Shown here piece by piece: positions 46,028 to 55,521 of a stretch of 64,000 nucleotides of DNA (the first letter of the stretch is position 1; each line of letters starts with the position of its first letter). Origin of the DNA: Paenibacillus sp. JQZ6Y-1 (GTDB lineage Bacteria > Bacillota > Bacilli > Paenibacillales > Paenibacillaceae); NCBI RefSeq assembly GCF_040719145.1, contig NZ_JBFDUZ010000002.1:124001-188000 (forward strand), read 5' to 3'. The notes beneath the pieces were generated by a model, which searched no databases, had not been told where the DNA came from, and saw nothing but the letters and a program-made list of their open reading frames with translations. The position numbers and the translations under genes are program-made.

Positions 46028-48508
46028 ATGACATCTCGTTTCCGTAAACAAGCCAGTATAACCGCTATTGCTGCTACTCTGGTGATACCGATGCTGCTGC
46101 CATCATCCACTATCTTCGCTGCTTTTCCAAGTACGGATTCTCTAAAAGTGACAGCTGCTCCAACGTCGGGCGCTATCACTAATGCTACAGCTACATCGAA
46201 TCCCACTGTGTTACCGGGTGCATCCACCGATGCTGCCGCCGCCACAGCTACCGGTACACCTGTGTATCAGGAAGCGTCTGTTCATGATCCGTCGGTGATC
46301 AAGGTTGGCAATGAATTTTACATATTCGGTTCTCATCTTGCTTCTGCCAAATCGTCCGATCTCATGAATTGGAGTATGATCTCCTCTGGTGTAGCAGATG
46401 GCAATCCATTGATTCCCAATGTCACCACTGAATTAAAGGATGCACTAAGCTGGGCACAAACGAGTACACTCTGGGCAGCCGATGTTATTCAACTGGCAGA
46501 CGGCAAATTTTACATGTATTACAACGCCTGCAAAGGCGATTCTCCTCGTTCTGCGATGGGCATTGCTGTAGCAGATAACATCGAAGGTCCATATCGCGAC
46601 AAAGGTATTTTCCTCAAATCTGGCATGTGGGATCAGATTAGCGAGGATGGTACTATTTACGATGCACGCATTCACCCGAATACGGTTGATCCAGATGTAT
46701 TTTATGATAAGGATGGCAAGCTGTGGATGGTATACGGCTCGTATTCAGGCGGTATTTTCGTCATGCAAATGGACCCGGTTACCGGCAAGCCGCTACCGGA
46801 TCAAGGTTATGGCAAAAAGTTAATCGGCGGTAATCACAGCCGGATCGAAGGCGCGTACATGCTGTACAGCCCGCAAACGGATTATTACTACATGTTCCTG
46901 TCGTTTGGTGGACTGGATGCGACTGGCGGTTACAATCTGCGCGTTGTTCGTTCCAAAACGCCGGATGGTCCATTTTACGATGCGGCTGGAAATGATATGA
47001 CGAATGTGAAAGCAGATCCGTCCAAACCGCTGTTTGATGATGATTCCATCGAGCCGTATGGAGTCAAGATTATCGGCAACTACCAGTTTGAACGTCAAAT
47101 TGGCGATCCAGGTACAGGCAGTGGAGCTGGCGCGGTATCGCCTGGTCATAACTCCGCTTATTACGATGAGCAAACCGGACGCTATTTCCTCATCTTCCAT
47201 TCCCGCTTCCCCGGACGTGGCGAGGAGCATGAAGTGCGTACCCATGAGATGTTTATGAATGCAGACGGCTGGCTGACGGTAGCGCCTTATCGTTACGCAG
47301 GCGAGCAGAATCCACAGGCAAAGGTTACCGCAAGTGAGATTCCGGGCGATTACCAATGGATCACACAGGACAAAAACATTAGCGCCGACATCCACCAAGC
47401 CGTATCAGCAACACTGAATGCAGACGGTACTATCACTGGTGACGTTACCGGTACATGGCAGCTGCAAGGAAAGAACACAGCACTGCTTAAGGTCGGTGCA
47501 GCCACATATAACGGTGTCTTTTTACATGAAATCAATGCCGCTTCTGGCAAAACCGTGCTGACGCTGACCGCGTTATCCAAAGATGGAATCAGCGTATGGG
47601 GCAGTCAGCGTGAGGTGCAAAAGGACAAGCAGCTCGTCTCAGCAGTAGATAAGGATCTGAGTCTGGGCGAGACGGATCATGTCTTTTACGATCTGGATTT
47701 GCCACTGACTGGAACACGCGGCGTGCAGATCAGCTGGCGCTCCACCAAGCCGGAGATCATTTCGGATACCGGTACAGTCACTCGTCCAGCAGCAGGCACA
47801 GGCAATGCGCGTGTTACGATGATCGCCACCATCACGAAAAATGGTGCGAAAAAGAACAAAAACTTCAAAATCACGGTGCTAGAGCAGGCGCGAGGTCCAT
47901 TACTGAGCCAATATACATTTGATGAATCTAGCGGCACGACCGTAACTGACAGCACCTACAATCATTATGATGGTACGCTGATCAACGGCGTAACTCGCAA
48001 TGTATATGGCAAGTCTGGCTCAGGTATTACGCTGGATGGCGTGGACGATTATGTGCAGCTGCCGGGTACGATTACAGATGCGGAGGATTTTACCTTTGCA
48101 AGCTGGGTGAAATGGGACGGTGGCGCTGCGTGGCAACGAATTTTGGATTTTGGTGATGGAATGAATGGCTTTATGTTCCTGACCCCTTCCCAAGGAAATG
48201 GCGTACAATTTACCATTCACCGCAACAATACCGACCAGAGCATCATCACATCATCTGCTCTGCCAATCGGACAATGGGTACATGTAGCGGTTACGCTGTC
48301 TGGGGATACCGGTAAGCTGTATATCAACGGCAAGCTGGCAGGCAGCAACGACCAGATGACCTTCAATCCGCATGATCTGATGACCCGTGAAGCATATTTA
48401 GGCAAAAGCCGCTTCGCTGCCGATGCGTATTTGAAGGGCAGTCTGGATGAGGTGAATATATACAACCGAGCGCTGAGTGAGCAGGAGATTCAGGAGCTGG
48501 CGAAATAA
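46028..48508 (+). CDS. Secreted arabinan endo-1,5-alpha-L-arabinosidase (GH43) with LamG domain
   Basis: This 826-residue exported enzyme has a signal peptide of about 31 residues and a Thr/Ala-rich linker. The five-bladed GH43 propeller spans about residues 78-440. Catalytic residues are Asp87 (VHDPSVIK), Asp221 (TVDPDVFYD) and Glu274 (SRIEGAYML), as in B. subtilis Abn2. Next come a small beta domain (about 445-530), an Ig-like segment (about 540-620, SLGETDHVFYDLDLP) and a LamG/concanavalin-type carbohydrate-binding domain (about 625-826). The extra C-terminal modules make it longer than the roughly 470-residue Abn2. It should cleave arabinan side chains of plant pectin outside the cell. 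Confidence 0.92.
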   Translation: MTSRFRKQASITAIAATLVIPMLLPSSTIFAAFPSTDSLKVTAAPTSGAITNATATSNPTVLPGASTDAAAATATGTPVYQEASVHDPSVIKVGNEFYIFGSHLASAKSSDLMNWSMISSGVADGNPLIPNVTTELKDALSWAQTSTLWAADVIQLADGKFYMYYNACKGDSPRSAMGIAVADNIEGPYRDKGIFLKSGMWDQISEDGTIYDARIHPNTVDPDVFYDKDGKLWMVYGSYSGGIFVMQMDPVTGKPLPDQGYGKKLIGGNHSRIEGAYMLYSPQTDYYYMFLSFGGLDATGGYNLRVVRSKTPDGPFYDAAGNDMTNVKADPSKPLFDDDSIEPYGVKIIGNYQFERQIGDPGTGSGAGAVSPGHNSAYYDEQTGRYFLIFHSRFPGRGEEHEVRTHEMFMNADGWLTVAPYRYAGEQNPQAKVTASEIPGDYQWITQDKNISADIHQAVSATLNADGTITGDVTGTWQLQGKNTALLKVGAATYNGVFLHEINAASGKTVLTLTALSKDGISVWGSQREVQKDKQLVSAVDKDLSLGETDHVFYDLDLPLTGTRGVQISWRSTKPEIISDTGTVTRPAAGTGNARVTMIATITKNGAKKNKNFKITVLEQARGPLLSQYTFDESSGTTVTDSTYNHYDGTLINGVTRNVYGKSGSGITLDGVDDYVQLPGTITDAEDFTFASWVKWDGGAAWQRILDFGDGMNGFMFLTPSQGNGVQFTIHRNNTDQSIITSSALPIGQWVHVAVTLSGDTGKLYINGKLAGSNDQMTFNPHDLMTREAYLGKSRFAADAYLKGSLDEVNIYNRALSEQEIQELAK

Positions 48509-48647
48509 AATGAATGAAGAAGTAGAAGGGAATAAAGAAAACAGCGAAGTGGAACATAGATTGAGAATATGATTTAAACCCATTGCCTCATCCAACGACC
48601 TGTTTGATCGAAAGAACGACACCTATCCAACATATACCTTATAGTAA

Positions 48648-48682
48648 AACAAGCATGTTCATCTGGTTTGAACATGCTTGTT
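48648..48682 (+). terminator. Terminator-like perfect hairpin
   Basis: AACAAGCATGTTCA (48648-48661) pairs perfectly with TGAACATGCTTGTT (48669-48682); it lies 140 bases after the arabinanase stop. Confidence 0.8.
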
Positions 48683-48806
48683 TGCTATATGCTTAACTGC
48701 AATCTGACTACGCTCGCATGTTCTTAAAATTCCCCGACCAAATTGTATAATAGACAGTACTCATCTCCGGTATCAGGTGGTATACTCAAGTTGCATTCCA
48801 CCAATA

Positions 48807-48833
48807 TGAAACTTTTACATAACCACCCACGTA
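48807..48833 (+). promoter_or_regulatory. ECF sigma (sigma-W-like) promoter candidate
   Basis: TGAAAC (48807-48812), 17 bases and CGTA (48830-48833, followed by TTT) resemble the sigma-W consensus, whose spacing is usually 16-17. It lies 66 bases before the membrane-protein start at 48899. Confidence 0.4.
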
Positions 48834-48898
48834 TTTCTCGTTATACCTGCACTGAACAGCAGTACAAACTCAAATTATTAACGAAAGAGGTTAGAACC

Positions 48899-49237
48899 AT
48901 GTCCAATTTTCAAGACCCATACGGTCAACAGGGCGATCCGAATGATGTACAAGCAAACAAAGTAATGGCGATTCTGGCGTACATCATATTCTTTATTCCA
49001 CTGCTTGCCGCTCGCAATTCACCATTTGCCATGTATCATGCTAATCAAGGGTTGGTATTGTTCCTAGTGGCATTGGCAGGGAATGTAATTGCTGCGATCA
49101 TTCCATTTATCGGCTGGGTATTGTCGCCTATTATTGGGATTGCCGTTGTCGTGTTCATGATCATCGGTATCATCAATGCTGCCAATGGCGAGCGTAAACC
49201 ACTGCCTTTGATCGGCACGATTCAACTGATCAAGTAA
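48899..49237 (+). CDS. DUF4870-like membrane protein
   Basis: The protein has 112 residues. The ATG at 48899 has AGAGG upstream, and an earlier open frame from 48743 lacks protein-like sequence. A polar Asp/Gln/Pro N-terminus (FQDPYGQQGDPNDVQANK) precedes three hydrophobic segments (about 23-42, 54-76 and 80-100) that include MYHANQGLVLFLVAL. This pattern matches DUF4870-type three-helix proteins. Function unknown. A possible envelope-stress promoter lies upstream and a strong terminator follows. Confidence 0.78.
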   Translation: MSNFQDPYGQQGDPNDVQANKVMAILAYIIFFIPLLAARNSPFAMYHANQGLVLFLVALAGNVIAAIIPFIGWVLSPIIGIAVVVFMIIGIINAANGERKPLPLIGTIQLIK

Positions 49238-49283
49238 ACCGTTCTCTCCTATACATACTACTCCGGTTTACGACACGTACGAA

Positions 49284-49319
49284 AACAGCCTTCCTTTTTA
49301 TGAGGAAGGCTGTTTTTTT
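49284..49319. terminator. Strong terminator
   Basis: AACAGCCTTCCT (49284-49295) pairs with AGGAAGGCTGTT (49303-49314), followed by T. Confidence 0.88.
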
Positions 49320-49397
49320 ATAATTATCTATTATTGTTCCAAGACATAGCGTTCATGTTGATGTATGCTGACGTGATGGCATCAATAGAACGGTTGT

Positions 49398-49841
49398 TTA
49401 CTGACCGAGCTGCTGAAATTGGTTTAGCAAACCATTGATTTGATCGACAGTTTGGAAGATTTGTGAATTGTTCAGGTCTGCGACGGTTAGCTTGCCCGCT
49501 TGCACCTGATCGATCAGACTGTTTACCTCTGTGCCAAGTGTAGCACTGTAGCTGGATAACTGCTGATGTAGATCTTTGGCAAAGGCAGGGGGTTCTAGCT
49601 GATTGAAGGCATTGATCTGACTTTGAGTATTGGCAAGCTCCTGAGACAGCTGTTCACGAGCTTGTGGATCAGTTAGTGCCTGCTGTGTGAGATCAGGTAG
49701 GCTCTGCGATAGATTCGATGTACTGTTGATATACGAAGTTACTTCACTCACATAGTTGACGGACTGATTCACCTGATCCAGTGCCGAACAGCCTGACAGC
49801 AGACCGACGAGCATAACGAGCATAAGCATGTATGTTTTCAA
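49398..49841 (-). CDS. DUF6376-like lipoprotein (TTG start)
   Basis: This 147-residue lipoprotein has signal and lipobox LLSGC (Cys near residue 18), then an Asn/Ser/Gln-rich helical domain with YVSEVTSYINSTSNLSQSLP and INAFNQLEPPAFAKDLHQQL. This matches the DUF6376 type of Bacillales lipoproteins. The TTG at 49841 was chosen because AAGGAG lies 8 bases upstream; the in-frame GTG at 49850 sits directly on that ribosome site. It faces the preceding gene tail-to-tail across a terminator. Function unknown. Confidence 0.72.
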   Translation of the reverse strand: MKTYMLMLVMLVGLLSGCSALDQVNQSVNYVSEVTSYINSTSNLSQSLPDLTQQALTDPQAREQLSQELANTQSQINAFNQLEPPAFAKDLHQQLSSYSATLGTEVNSLIDQVQAGKLTVADLNNSQIFQTVDQINGLLNQFQQLGQ

Positions 49842-49998
49842 TAGAGACACTCCTTGTTGAGGGAATACCTATACTACTGTGTAACGCCTTAGATGGTTTC
49901 AACAATTGCCTATTCTGGGTGACAGCAGATATGGTACAGTTACATACAGAGGAATCATCACTGGCAACGGTGACGGATAGAAAGGAAGTAGAGTATGT

Positions 49999-50244
49999 AT
50001 GGATAATCACGTAGTACAGGCACAGGAAATCGCCAGCTGGATGATCGAGCATATTCGTGACCGTGGTATGCTGCGGCAGGAAGAAGCAATCGATTATGTA
50101 CGGGAGCAATATGGCGAGCAATTTCTGTTTACAAGCGACAGCGGCAATATTTCGCTGGATAAAGAGATCAAAAAGGCCTTTCGTAAGCAGCATGGTGGAC
50201 GCGTTGCTTGGGATCGGGACGGTTTTTTCTGGGCGTGGACGTAA
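49999..50244 (+). CDS. Small DUF6953-like cytoplasmic protein
   Basis: This 81-residue soluble protein has helices EIASWMIEHIRDRGMLRQEEAIDYV, a short beta part (FLFTSDSGNISLDKEIKKAF) and an aromatic C-terminus (AWDRDGFFWAWT). The pattern resembles the small DUF6953 family of Bacillales; function unknown. AAAGGAAG stands 11 bases upstream of the ATG. It ends at a bidirectional terminator. Confidence 0.65.
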   Translation: MDNHVVQAQEIASWMIEHIRDRGMLRQEEAIDYVREQYGEQFLFTSDSGNISLDKEIKKAFRKQHGGRVAWDRDGFFWAWT

Positions 50245-50294
50245 GCTGCGCACGGTTTTGACAATAGTAACCAATCGTATAGCCTATACAAATA

Positions 50295-50336
50295 CGGGAG
50301 AAGTGCGACGCCGAGTGACGGATCGTACTTCTCCCG
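50295..50336. terminator. Hairpin between convergent genes
   Basis: CGGGAGAAGTGCGA (50295-50308) pairs with TCGTACTTCTCCCG (50323-50336) with one mismatch. Confidence 0.75.
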
Positions 50337-50381
50337 TTTGCATAAAAAAGGGCTGTATCACACTTACATGATTACTCGAAT

Positions 50382-50648
50382 TTACAAATGAAGCAGCGAC
50401 GTATGGGTAGCCTCATCGTTAGCGTTGCTAGTAGATACAGGCTGAACAGGCTGCGCCGAAGATTGCTCTGGCTTGTCCGTCATCAGCCGCTGCAAATCGT
50501 CCAGATTCTCAATCCGTAGCTGATTACCCGGTGTCGTGTGGTTATTATGCCAGCCCGGCAACCGGTAATCCAGATATACATACATCGCCAGACTGCTGGC
50601 AATCAGAAAAGACAATAGTCCATAAATTAAAATTTGTTTTGGTTTCAT
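50382..50648 (-). CDS. Small N-terminally anchored protein
   Basis: This 88-residue protein has one hydrophobic segment (about residues 6-26). It is followed by a polar Asn/Gln/Ser/Thr-rich tail (YRLPGWHNNHTTPG) that is probably outside the cell. No cleavage site is evident, so it is likely membrane-anchored. GGGGA precedes the ATG at 50648. No family recognised. Confidence 0.55.
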   Translation of the reverse strand: MKPKQILIYGLLSFLIASSLAMYVYLDYRLPGWHNNHTTPGNQLRIENLDDLQRLMTDKPEQSSAQPVQPVSTSNANDEATHTSLLHL

Positions 50649-50853
50649 ATCGAATTCCCCACTTTTATTCCACTCGTTGTTACCTGTTCAAGCAGGTACA
50701 GTTCTCTATAGGTTGAAGTGCCGGTACATTTTCTGCCAGAAAAATGACTGAAATTGAATTATTGTACAGGCGGTGTATAGTATAATGGAAAGACAGCCCT
50801 TAACAGGCATTAGCGCTTGGTGCGCATACCTTTTCTCTCTTACACTATAAAAG

Positions 50854-50936
50854 CTGCCAGGCAAGCAAACAATGAAAGGAATCTGATGATTCTGTCATTG
50901 AGCCTTCGCCGGGAAGGCGCTATGCTGACATGGCAG
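50854..50936 (+). ncRNA. Candidate three-way-junction leader RNA
   Basis: CTGCCA (50854-50859) pairs with TGGCAG (50931-50936). Inside are CAATGA/TCATTG plus GAATC/GATTC (50870-50900) and GCCTTC/GAAGGC (50902-50907/50913-50918). Together they form a closed three-helix junction about 70 bases before the FHA gene. I could not assign it to a known riboswitch class. Confidence 0.45.
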
Positions 50937-51003
50937 TGTATTTGCTGTGGAATAAGATGCCTATGAATGAACACAAGATAAACTCAAGAGAAATTAGCGG
51001 AAA

Positions 51004-51720
51004 GTGAGCGATGATCCCATGCCGGACATTATTAAAGTGATTGTAGATACCGCCGGCCAGGAAGGCCATGGTTCTTTTATTTATTTGGAAACCCATAAAC
51101 CGATTCTAATCGGACGTCATACCGGCAGCGCGCAGACCGACCTGCCTTTATATAATCAGCTTGTCTCCAAGCAGCATTGTGTACTCAAGCGTATCCATAA
51201 TGATATCTATGTCGAAGATCTTGGTAGTAAAAATGGTACCGAGCTGAACGGTCAGCGACTACAGCCGTACCAGTCCCGGCGCATCAGTGATGGCGACCAA
51301 TTAACCTTGGTGAACGGGCTGGTCACACTCCGTCTGGAGCGTGGCACCGATCTAGAGGAAACGCGCGAGTACCGGATTAGCGATTTGCTGGAGCATGAAG
51401 TACGCCTGAACGATTATTTGCAAAATATTCAGGTGGGTGGCGACAGCATTACATTATCCAAAAAGGAATACCAGCTATTCAAGCTGCTGTACAATTGCTT
51501 AGACCATTTTGTCACGCGTGAGCAGATTGTACGCGATGTGTGGCCAGAGCGCTGTGTCGATGATGCAGAACTGGTTGGGGTAGATGAAGTCAATTCCCTG
51601 ATCTACCGTACAAATAAAAAGCTGGGCGACCACTTTACGATTCGTTCGGTTTACAAAAAAGGGGTATATATGAAGAAGCAGGATAACAGTGAGGAGTTGG
51701 ATAGCCAAACCTCCTTCTGA
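51004..51720 (+). CDS. FHA domain plus winged-helix regulator
   Basis: This 238-residue cytoplasmic protein carries an FHA phosphothreonine-binding domain (about residues 25-110: PILIGRHTG, SKQHCVLK, YVEDLGSKNGTELNGQ). The key Arg, Ser-Lys-His and Asn residues are intact. A C-terminal OmpR/PhoB-type winged helix follows (about 145-225: LSKKEYQLFKLLYNC, VTREQIVRDVW, SLIYRTNKKLG, VYKKGVYM). The GTG at 51004 or the ATG at 51019 may be the start; neither has a strong ribosome site. It would couple Thr phosphorylation by a Ser/Thr kinase encoded elsewhere to DNA binding. The heterodimeric ABC exporter begins 75 bases downstream, suggesting a regulatory target. Confidence 0.88.
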   Translation: MSDDPMPDIIKVIVDTAGQEGHGSFIYLETHKPILIGRHTGSAQTDLPLYNQLVSKQHCVLKRIHNDIYVEDLGSKNGTELNGQRLQPYQSRRISDGDQLTLVNGLVTLRLERGTDLEETREYRISDLLEHEVRLNDYLQNIQVGGDSITLSKKEYQLFKLLYNCLDHFVTREQIVRDVWPERCVDDAELVGVDEVNSLIYRTNKKLGDHFTIRSVYKKGVYMKKQDNSEELDSQTSF

Positions 51721-51795
51721 TGGGCGGCATGGAATCATTGATGACTGCTGGATCGTGAGCAGACGACAACCAATTCAAACATGAGGGGGATCACG

Positions 51796-53673
51796 ATGAC
51801 GCTATTGCTTTCTTTTTTAAAGAAATACAGGGTTGCGGCGATACTGGCGCTGCTTATGATGCTGATCGAGCTAACGCTGGAATTGCTGCAACCCTTTCTG
51901 ATCTCCAAAATCATTGATGACGGCGTTAGTCAGCGTCATATTCCCACCGTTCTGTTATGGGGCGGGATTCTAACCGGCGGAACGATTATTGCGTTTATCG
52001 CCGGTATTTTTAGCTCTTTTTATGCGGCATATGCTAGTCAGGGGCTGGGGTATGATCTGCGGGAGGCGCTGTATCGCAAGGTGCAGTCGTTTTCGTATAG
52101 TTTATTTAATCGATTTGCCACATCCTCGCTCATCACGCGGCTAACCAACGATGTGACCATTTTGCAGGATATGCTGTTTATGGGCTTGCGCTTTATGCTA
52201 CGGATTCCGCTGCTCGTTGTCGGCAGTAGTATCATGGCGCTAGTTGTTAACGTGAAGCTTGGGCTGCTGCTGGTGATTGGTGTACCGGTGCTGCTGGTTT
52301 TTGTAATCGCCATCATGAAGCGGGCAGCGATTTCATTTGAAAAGGTGCAGCGTCGTTTGGACAAGGTGAACAATGTCATGCAGGAAAATCTGACCGGTAT
52401 GCGGCTGATTCGTGTCTTCGTGCGTAGACAGCATGAGCGCAAGCGGTTTGAGCAGCAGAGTGGGGCGCTGATGAATGACACCGTATCTGCACTGCGTCTG
52501 ACGGAGACGACGATGCCTTTTATTTTGTTCGTTATGAATGTGAGTATTATTGCGGTGCTGTGGTTTGGACATCGGGATATTTTGTCGGGCAGCACATCCG
52601 TCGGTGAAGTGGTAGCGATTATTAACTATTCAATGCGTACGATGGGCGCATTGTCGGCATTTTCCATGATTGTGGCGGCGTTCTCGCGTGCACGAGCATC
52701 GGCAGGGCGGATGGACGAAGTGATGAGCTCCACCGAAGCACAAGCAGGTCAGATGCTGGATAGGCAGGAGGACGCAGATCGGGGAACAGCTTCCGGTGCT
52801 TCCACAGATACAGATGTGCATCCAAGCATGGATAAAGGAGCAAACGAGATTGCCCTCGTTCACGATTCTGCTGCAAGCGTACATATCGACAGCGTTCAGG
52901 AACAGATGGGAGCAGGCGGTGCTTCACTGGAATTCCGCCATGTTCAATTCCGTTATCCTGATACAGATCGAGATATATTGAAGGACATTTCCTTTGCAGC
53001 CAAGCAGGGTGTAACGACGGCGATTATGGGCGCTACTGGCTCTGGCAAATCGTCGCTCATGCAGCTCATTATGCGGCTGTATGAAGTCCAGCATGGTCAG
53101 GTGCTGGTCAATCATCAGGATGTGAGCCAGATGAATGAAGTGGAGCTTCGCAGTATGATTGGCTATGTGCCGCAGGAAATTGTGCTGTTCACTGGCACGA
53201 TTCGTGACAATATTGCATGGGGCAACGAGCATGCCAGTCTGGATGAGATTGAACAGGCAGCACGTATTGCCCAGATTCATGATACGATTATCAATCTGCC
53301 GAACGGCTATGAGACGCGGCTTGGTCAGCGCGGTGTGAATCTGTCCGGCGGGCAAAAGCAGCGGTTATCCATCGCGCGTGCCTTGGTGCGTAAGCCAAGC
53401 ATGCTGCTGCTGGATGATAGCACAAGTGCGCTGGATGTACGCACCGAAGCACGATTGCTGGAAGGGCTGGCAACTTTGTCATGTACCACCATTCTAATCA
53501 CGCAGAAGATCAGCTCCACCATTCGAGCAGATAAGGTGTTGCTGCTACAGGATGGTAAGCTGATCGCCGAAGGCGGGCATGAGCAGCTATTACAGCATTC
53601 GGAATTGTACCGCCGCATTTACGCATCCCAGTTCGGAGAGGAGGAATTGCAGCATGTGGAAAGCATTCATTGA
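51796..53673 (+). CDS. ABC exporter half, degenerate ATP site (BmrC/YheI type)
   Basis: This 625-residue fusion of a six-helix membrane domain and an ATPase starts at 51796, 7 bases after GAGGGGG; the in-frame ATG at 51781 has no site. Walker A is GATGSGKSS (Lys418) and the signature is LSGGQ. The Walker B end reads LLLDDSTSALD, so the catalytic Glu is Asp541, and the H-loop His is Gln570 (ITQKIS). This is the degenerate half of a heterodimeric exporter. An unusual linker of about 60 polar residues (330-390) separates the membrane domain from the ATPase. The next gene overlaps by 20 bases and encodes the partner. Confidence 0.93.
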   Translation: MTLLLSFLKKYRVAAILALLMMLIELTLELLQPFLISKIIDDGVSQRHIPTVLLWGGILTGGTIIAFIAGIFSSFYAAYASQGLGYDLREALYRKVQSFSYSLFNRFATSSLITRLTNDVTILQDMLFMGLRFMLRIPLLVVGSSIMALVVNVKLGLLLVIGVPVLLVFVIAIMKRAAISFEKVQRRLDKVNNVMQENLTGMRLIRVFVRRQHERKRFEQQSGALMNDTVSALRLTETTMPFILFVMNVSIIAVLWFGHRDILSGSTSVGEVVAIINYSMRTMGALSAFSMIVAAFSRARASAGRMDEVMSSTEAQAGQMLDRQEDADRGTASGASTDTDVHPSMDKGANEIALVHDSAASVHIDSVQEQMGAGGASLEFRHVQFRYPDTDRDILKDISFAAKQGVTTAIMGATGSGKSSLMQLIMRLYEVQHGQVLVNHQDVSQMNEVELRSMIGYVPQEIVLFTGTIRDNIAWGNEHASLDEIEQAARIAQIHDTIINLPNGYETRLGQRGVNLSGGQKQRLSIARALVRKPSMLLLDDSTSALDVRTEARLLEGLATLSCTTILITQKISSTIRADKVLLLQDGKLIAEGGHEQLLQHSELYRRIYASQFGEEELQHVESIH

Positions 53674-55513
53674 TCCGTTTCGCGTTGCTAGACCGTCAAC
53701 GATGGCTGCACGCGAACCGGGCGATTCTCCGCCAGACTCTACCGCAAGCACCTCCAACAAAAAGCGTGCCAAAAACTGGCGCGGTACACTATCCCGCATC
53801 TGGGCGTATTTGGCGGAACGTCGATTAAAGCTGTATATGGTGCTGTTTATGGTATTGCTCACATCGGGTCTGACGCTGCTTGGTCCGTATCTGGTCGGCA
53901 TCGCGATTGATGATTTTCTGGAACGCGATGGTGGACAGCTGTGGATTTGGTTCCTTGTCAGTCTAGGTGTTGTGTACATTTTGAATTCCATTACATCATG
54001 GCTGCAAAATGTGTGGATGATCGAGATTGCGCAGGAGACGGTGTACCGGATGCGCTCCGATCTGTTTGCCCATTTGCATCGGCTGCCGATTCCATTCTTC
54101 GGTAAACGTCAGCAAGGGGAGCTAATGAGCCGGGTGACGAATGATATTGAGAATGTCAGTAGTACGCTCAACAGCTCAGCGATTCAAATTTTCTCTAGTG
54201 TACTTACACTTGTCGGAACACTCGTTGTCATGCTATTGCTGAGTCCGTTGCTGACGCTGCTGACATTTATCGTAGTGCCGCTGATGGCGCTTGGCATGCG
54301 CTGGATTACGCGGCGCACTGGTCCGTTATTCCGCGAGCGACAGCGCAATCTGGGCGAGCTGAATGGATATATCGAAGAAACATTATCCGGTGAAAAGATC
54401 ATCAAAGCGTTTGGACGCGAGCAACAGGTGATCGATGAATTTGCAGAGCGTAATGATCGGATTCGCTTTTCAGGCTTTTGGGCGCAGACGATCTCTGGTC
54501 TGATTCCTAAGCTGATGAACGGATTGAACAATTTGAGCTTTGCGCTGATTGCTGGAGTTGGCGGTCTGCTGGCGATCAAAGGTAGCATTACGGTCGGCGT
54601 CATCGTCATTTTCGTAGAATATGCGCGTCAGTTTACCCGCCCGCTGAACGATTTGGCGAACCAGTGGAATACGCTATTGTCAGCGATTGCTGGAGCAGAG
54701 CGTGTATTCGAGATTATGGATGAGGACATTGAAGAAGCAGATGAACAACAAGCATCTGAAGTGACTCAGATTACCGGCAAAGTGGAGTTCCGCGACGTAT
54801 CCTTTGCCTATGATACGGGGGAAGGCAGCGACACATTACAGCATATTTCCTTCCAAGCGGAGCCGGGTGAAATGATCGCTCTGGTTGGACCGACAGGGGC
54901 GGGGAAAACGACGTTGATTCAGTTGATTTCCCGCTTTTACGATGCCAATCAAGGGCAGATTTTGATCGACGGGCAGGATATTCGCAGCTTGCGCCGGGCT
55001 AGTCTTCGTCAGCATATGGCGTTTGTATTGCAGGATTCGTTTTTGTTTGAAGGTACGGTGATGGATAATATCCGTTATGGGCGGTTGGATGCGACCGATG
55101 ACGAGGTGCGGCAGGCAGCACAGCTGGCGAATGCAGATTCGTTTATCCAGCGCTTGCCGGATGGGTATGAGCAGGTGCTGAGCCGAGATGGCGGCGGCAT
55201 CAGTCAAGGGCAGCGTCAATTGCTGACCATCGCCCGCGCGATGCTGGCTGATCCGGCGATCCTTGTGTTGGATGAAGCGACGAGCAGTATCGATACCGTC
55301 ACGGAGATTCGGATTCAGGAAGGATTACAGCGTCTGATGGAGGGACGTACAAGTTTTGTCATTGCGCATCGACTGAATACGATCCGGTCAGCGAATCAGA
55401 TTCTGGTGCTACAGGACGGACAGATTCTAGAGCATGGTTCGCATGATGAATTGCTGGAGCAGGGTGGCTTTTACAGTGAATTGTTCCACAGTCAGTTGAA
55501 GGTATCTTCTTAA
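53654..55513 (+). CDS. ABC exporter half, catalytically complete (BmrD/YheH type)
   Basis: This 619-residue membrane-ATPase fusion starts at 53654 with AGGAGG 10 bases upstream, inside the end of the previous gene (20-base overlap). An N-terminal polar extension of about 45 residues precedes the six-helix domain. Walker A is GPTGAGKTT (Lys418), the signature is ISQGQ, the Walker B Glu is Glu541 (VLDEATSSID) and the H-loop is His572 (IAHRL). With the preceding gene it forms an asymmetric drug or lipid exporter like BmrCD. The substrate is not evident. A terminator follows. Confidence 0.94.
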   Translation: MWKAFIDPFRVARPSTMAAREPGDSPPDSTASTSNKKRAKNWRGTLSRIWAYLAERRLKLYMVLFMVLLTSGLTLLGPYLVGIAIDDFLERDGGQLWIWFLVSLGVVYILNSITSWLQNVWMIEIAQETVYRMRSDLFAHLHRLPIPFFGKRQQGELMSRVTNDIENVSSTLNSSAIQIFSSVLTLVGTLVVMLLLSPLLTLLTFIVVPLMALGMRWITRRTGPLFRERQRNLGELNGYIEETLSGEKIIKAFGREQQVIDEFAERNDRIRFSGFWAQTISGLIPKLMNGLNNLSFALIAGVGGLLAIKGSITVGVIVIFVEYARQFTRPLNDLANQWNTLLSAIAGAERVFEIMDEDIEEADEQQASEVTQITGKVEFRDVSFAYDTGEGSDTLQHISFQAEPGEMIALVGPTGAGKTTLIQLISRFYDANQGQILIDGQDIRSLRRASLRQHMAFVLQDSFLFEGTVMDNIRYGRLDATDDEVRQAAQLANADSFIQRLPDGYEQVLSRDGGGISQGQRQLLTIARAMLADPAILVLDEATSSIDTVTEIRIQEGLQRLMEGRTSFVIAHRLNTIRSANQILVLQDGQILEHGSHDELLEQGGFYSELFHSQLKVSS

Positions 55514-55521
55514 TAGCGATG

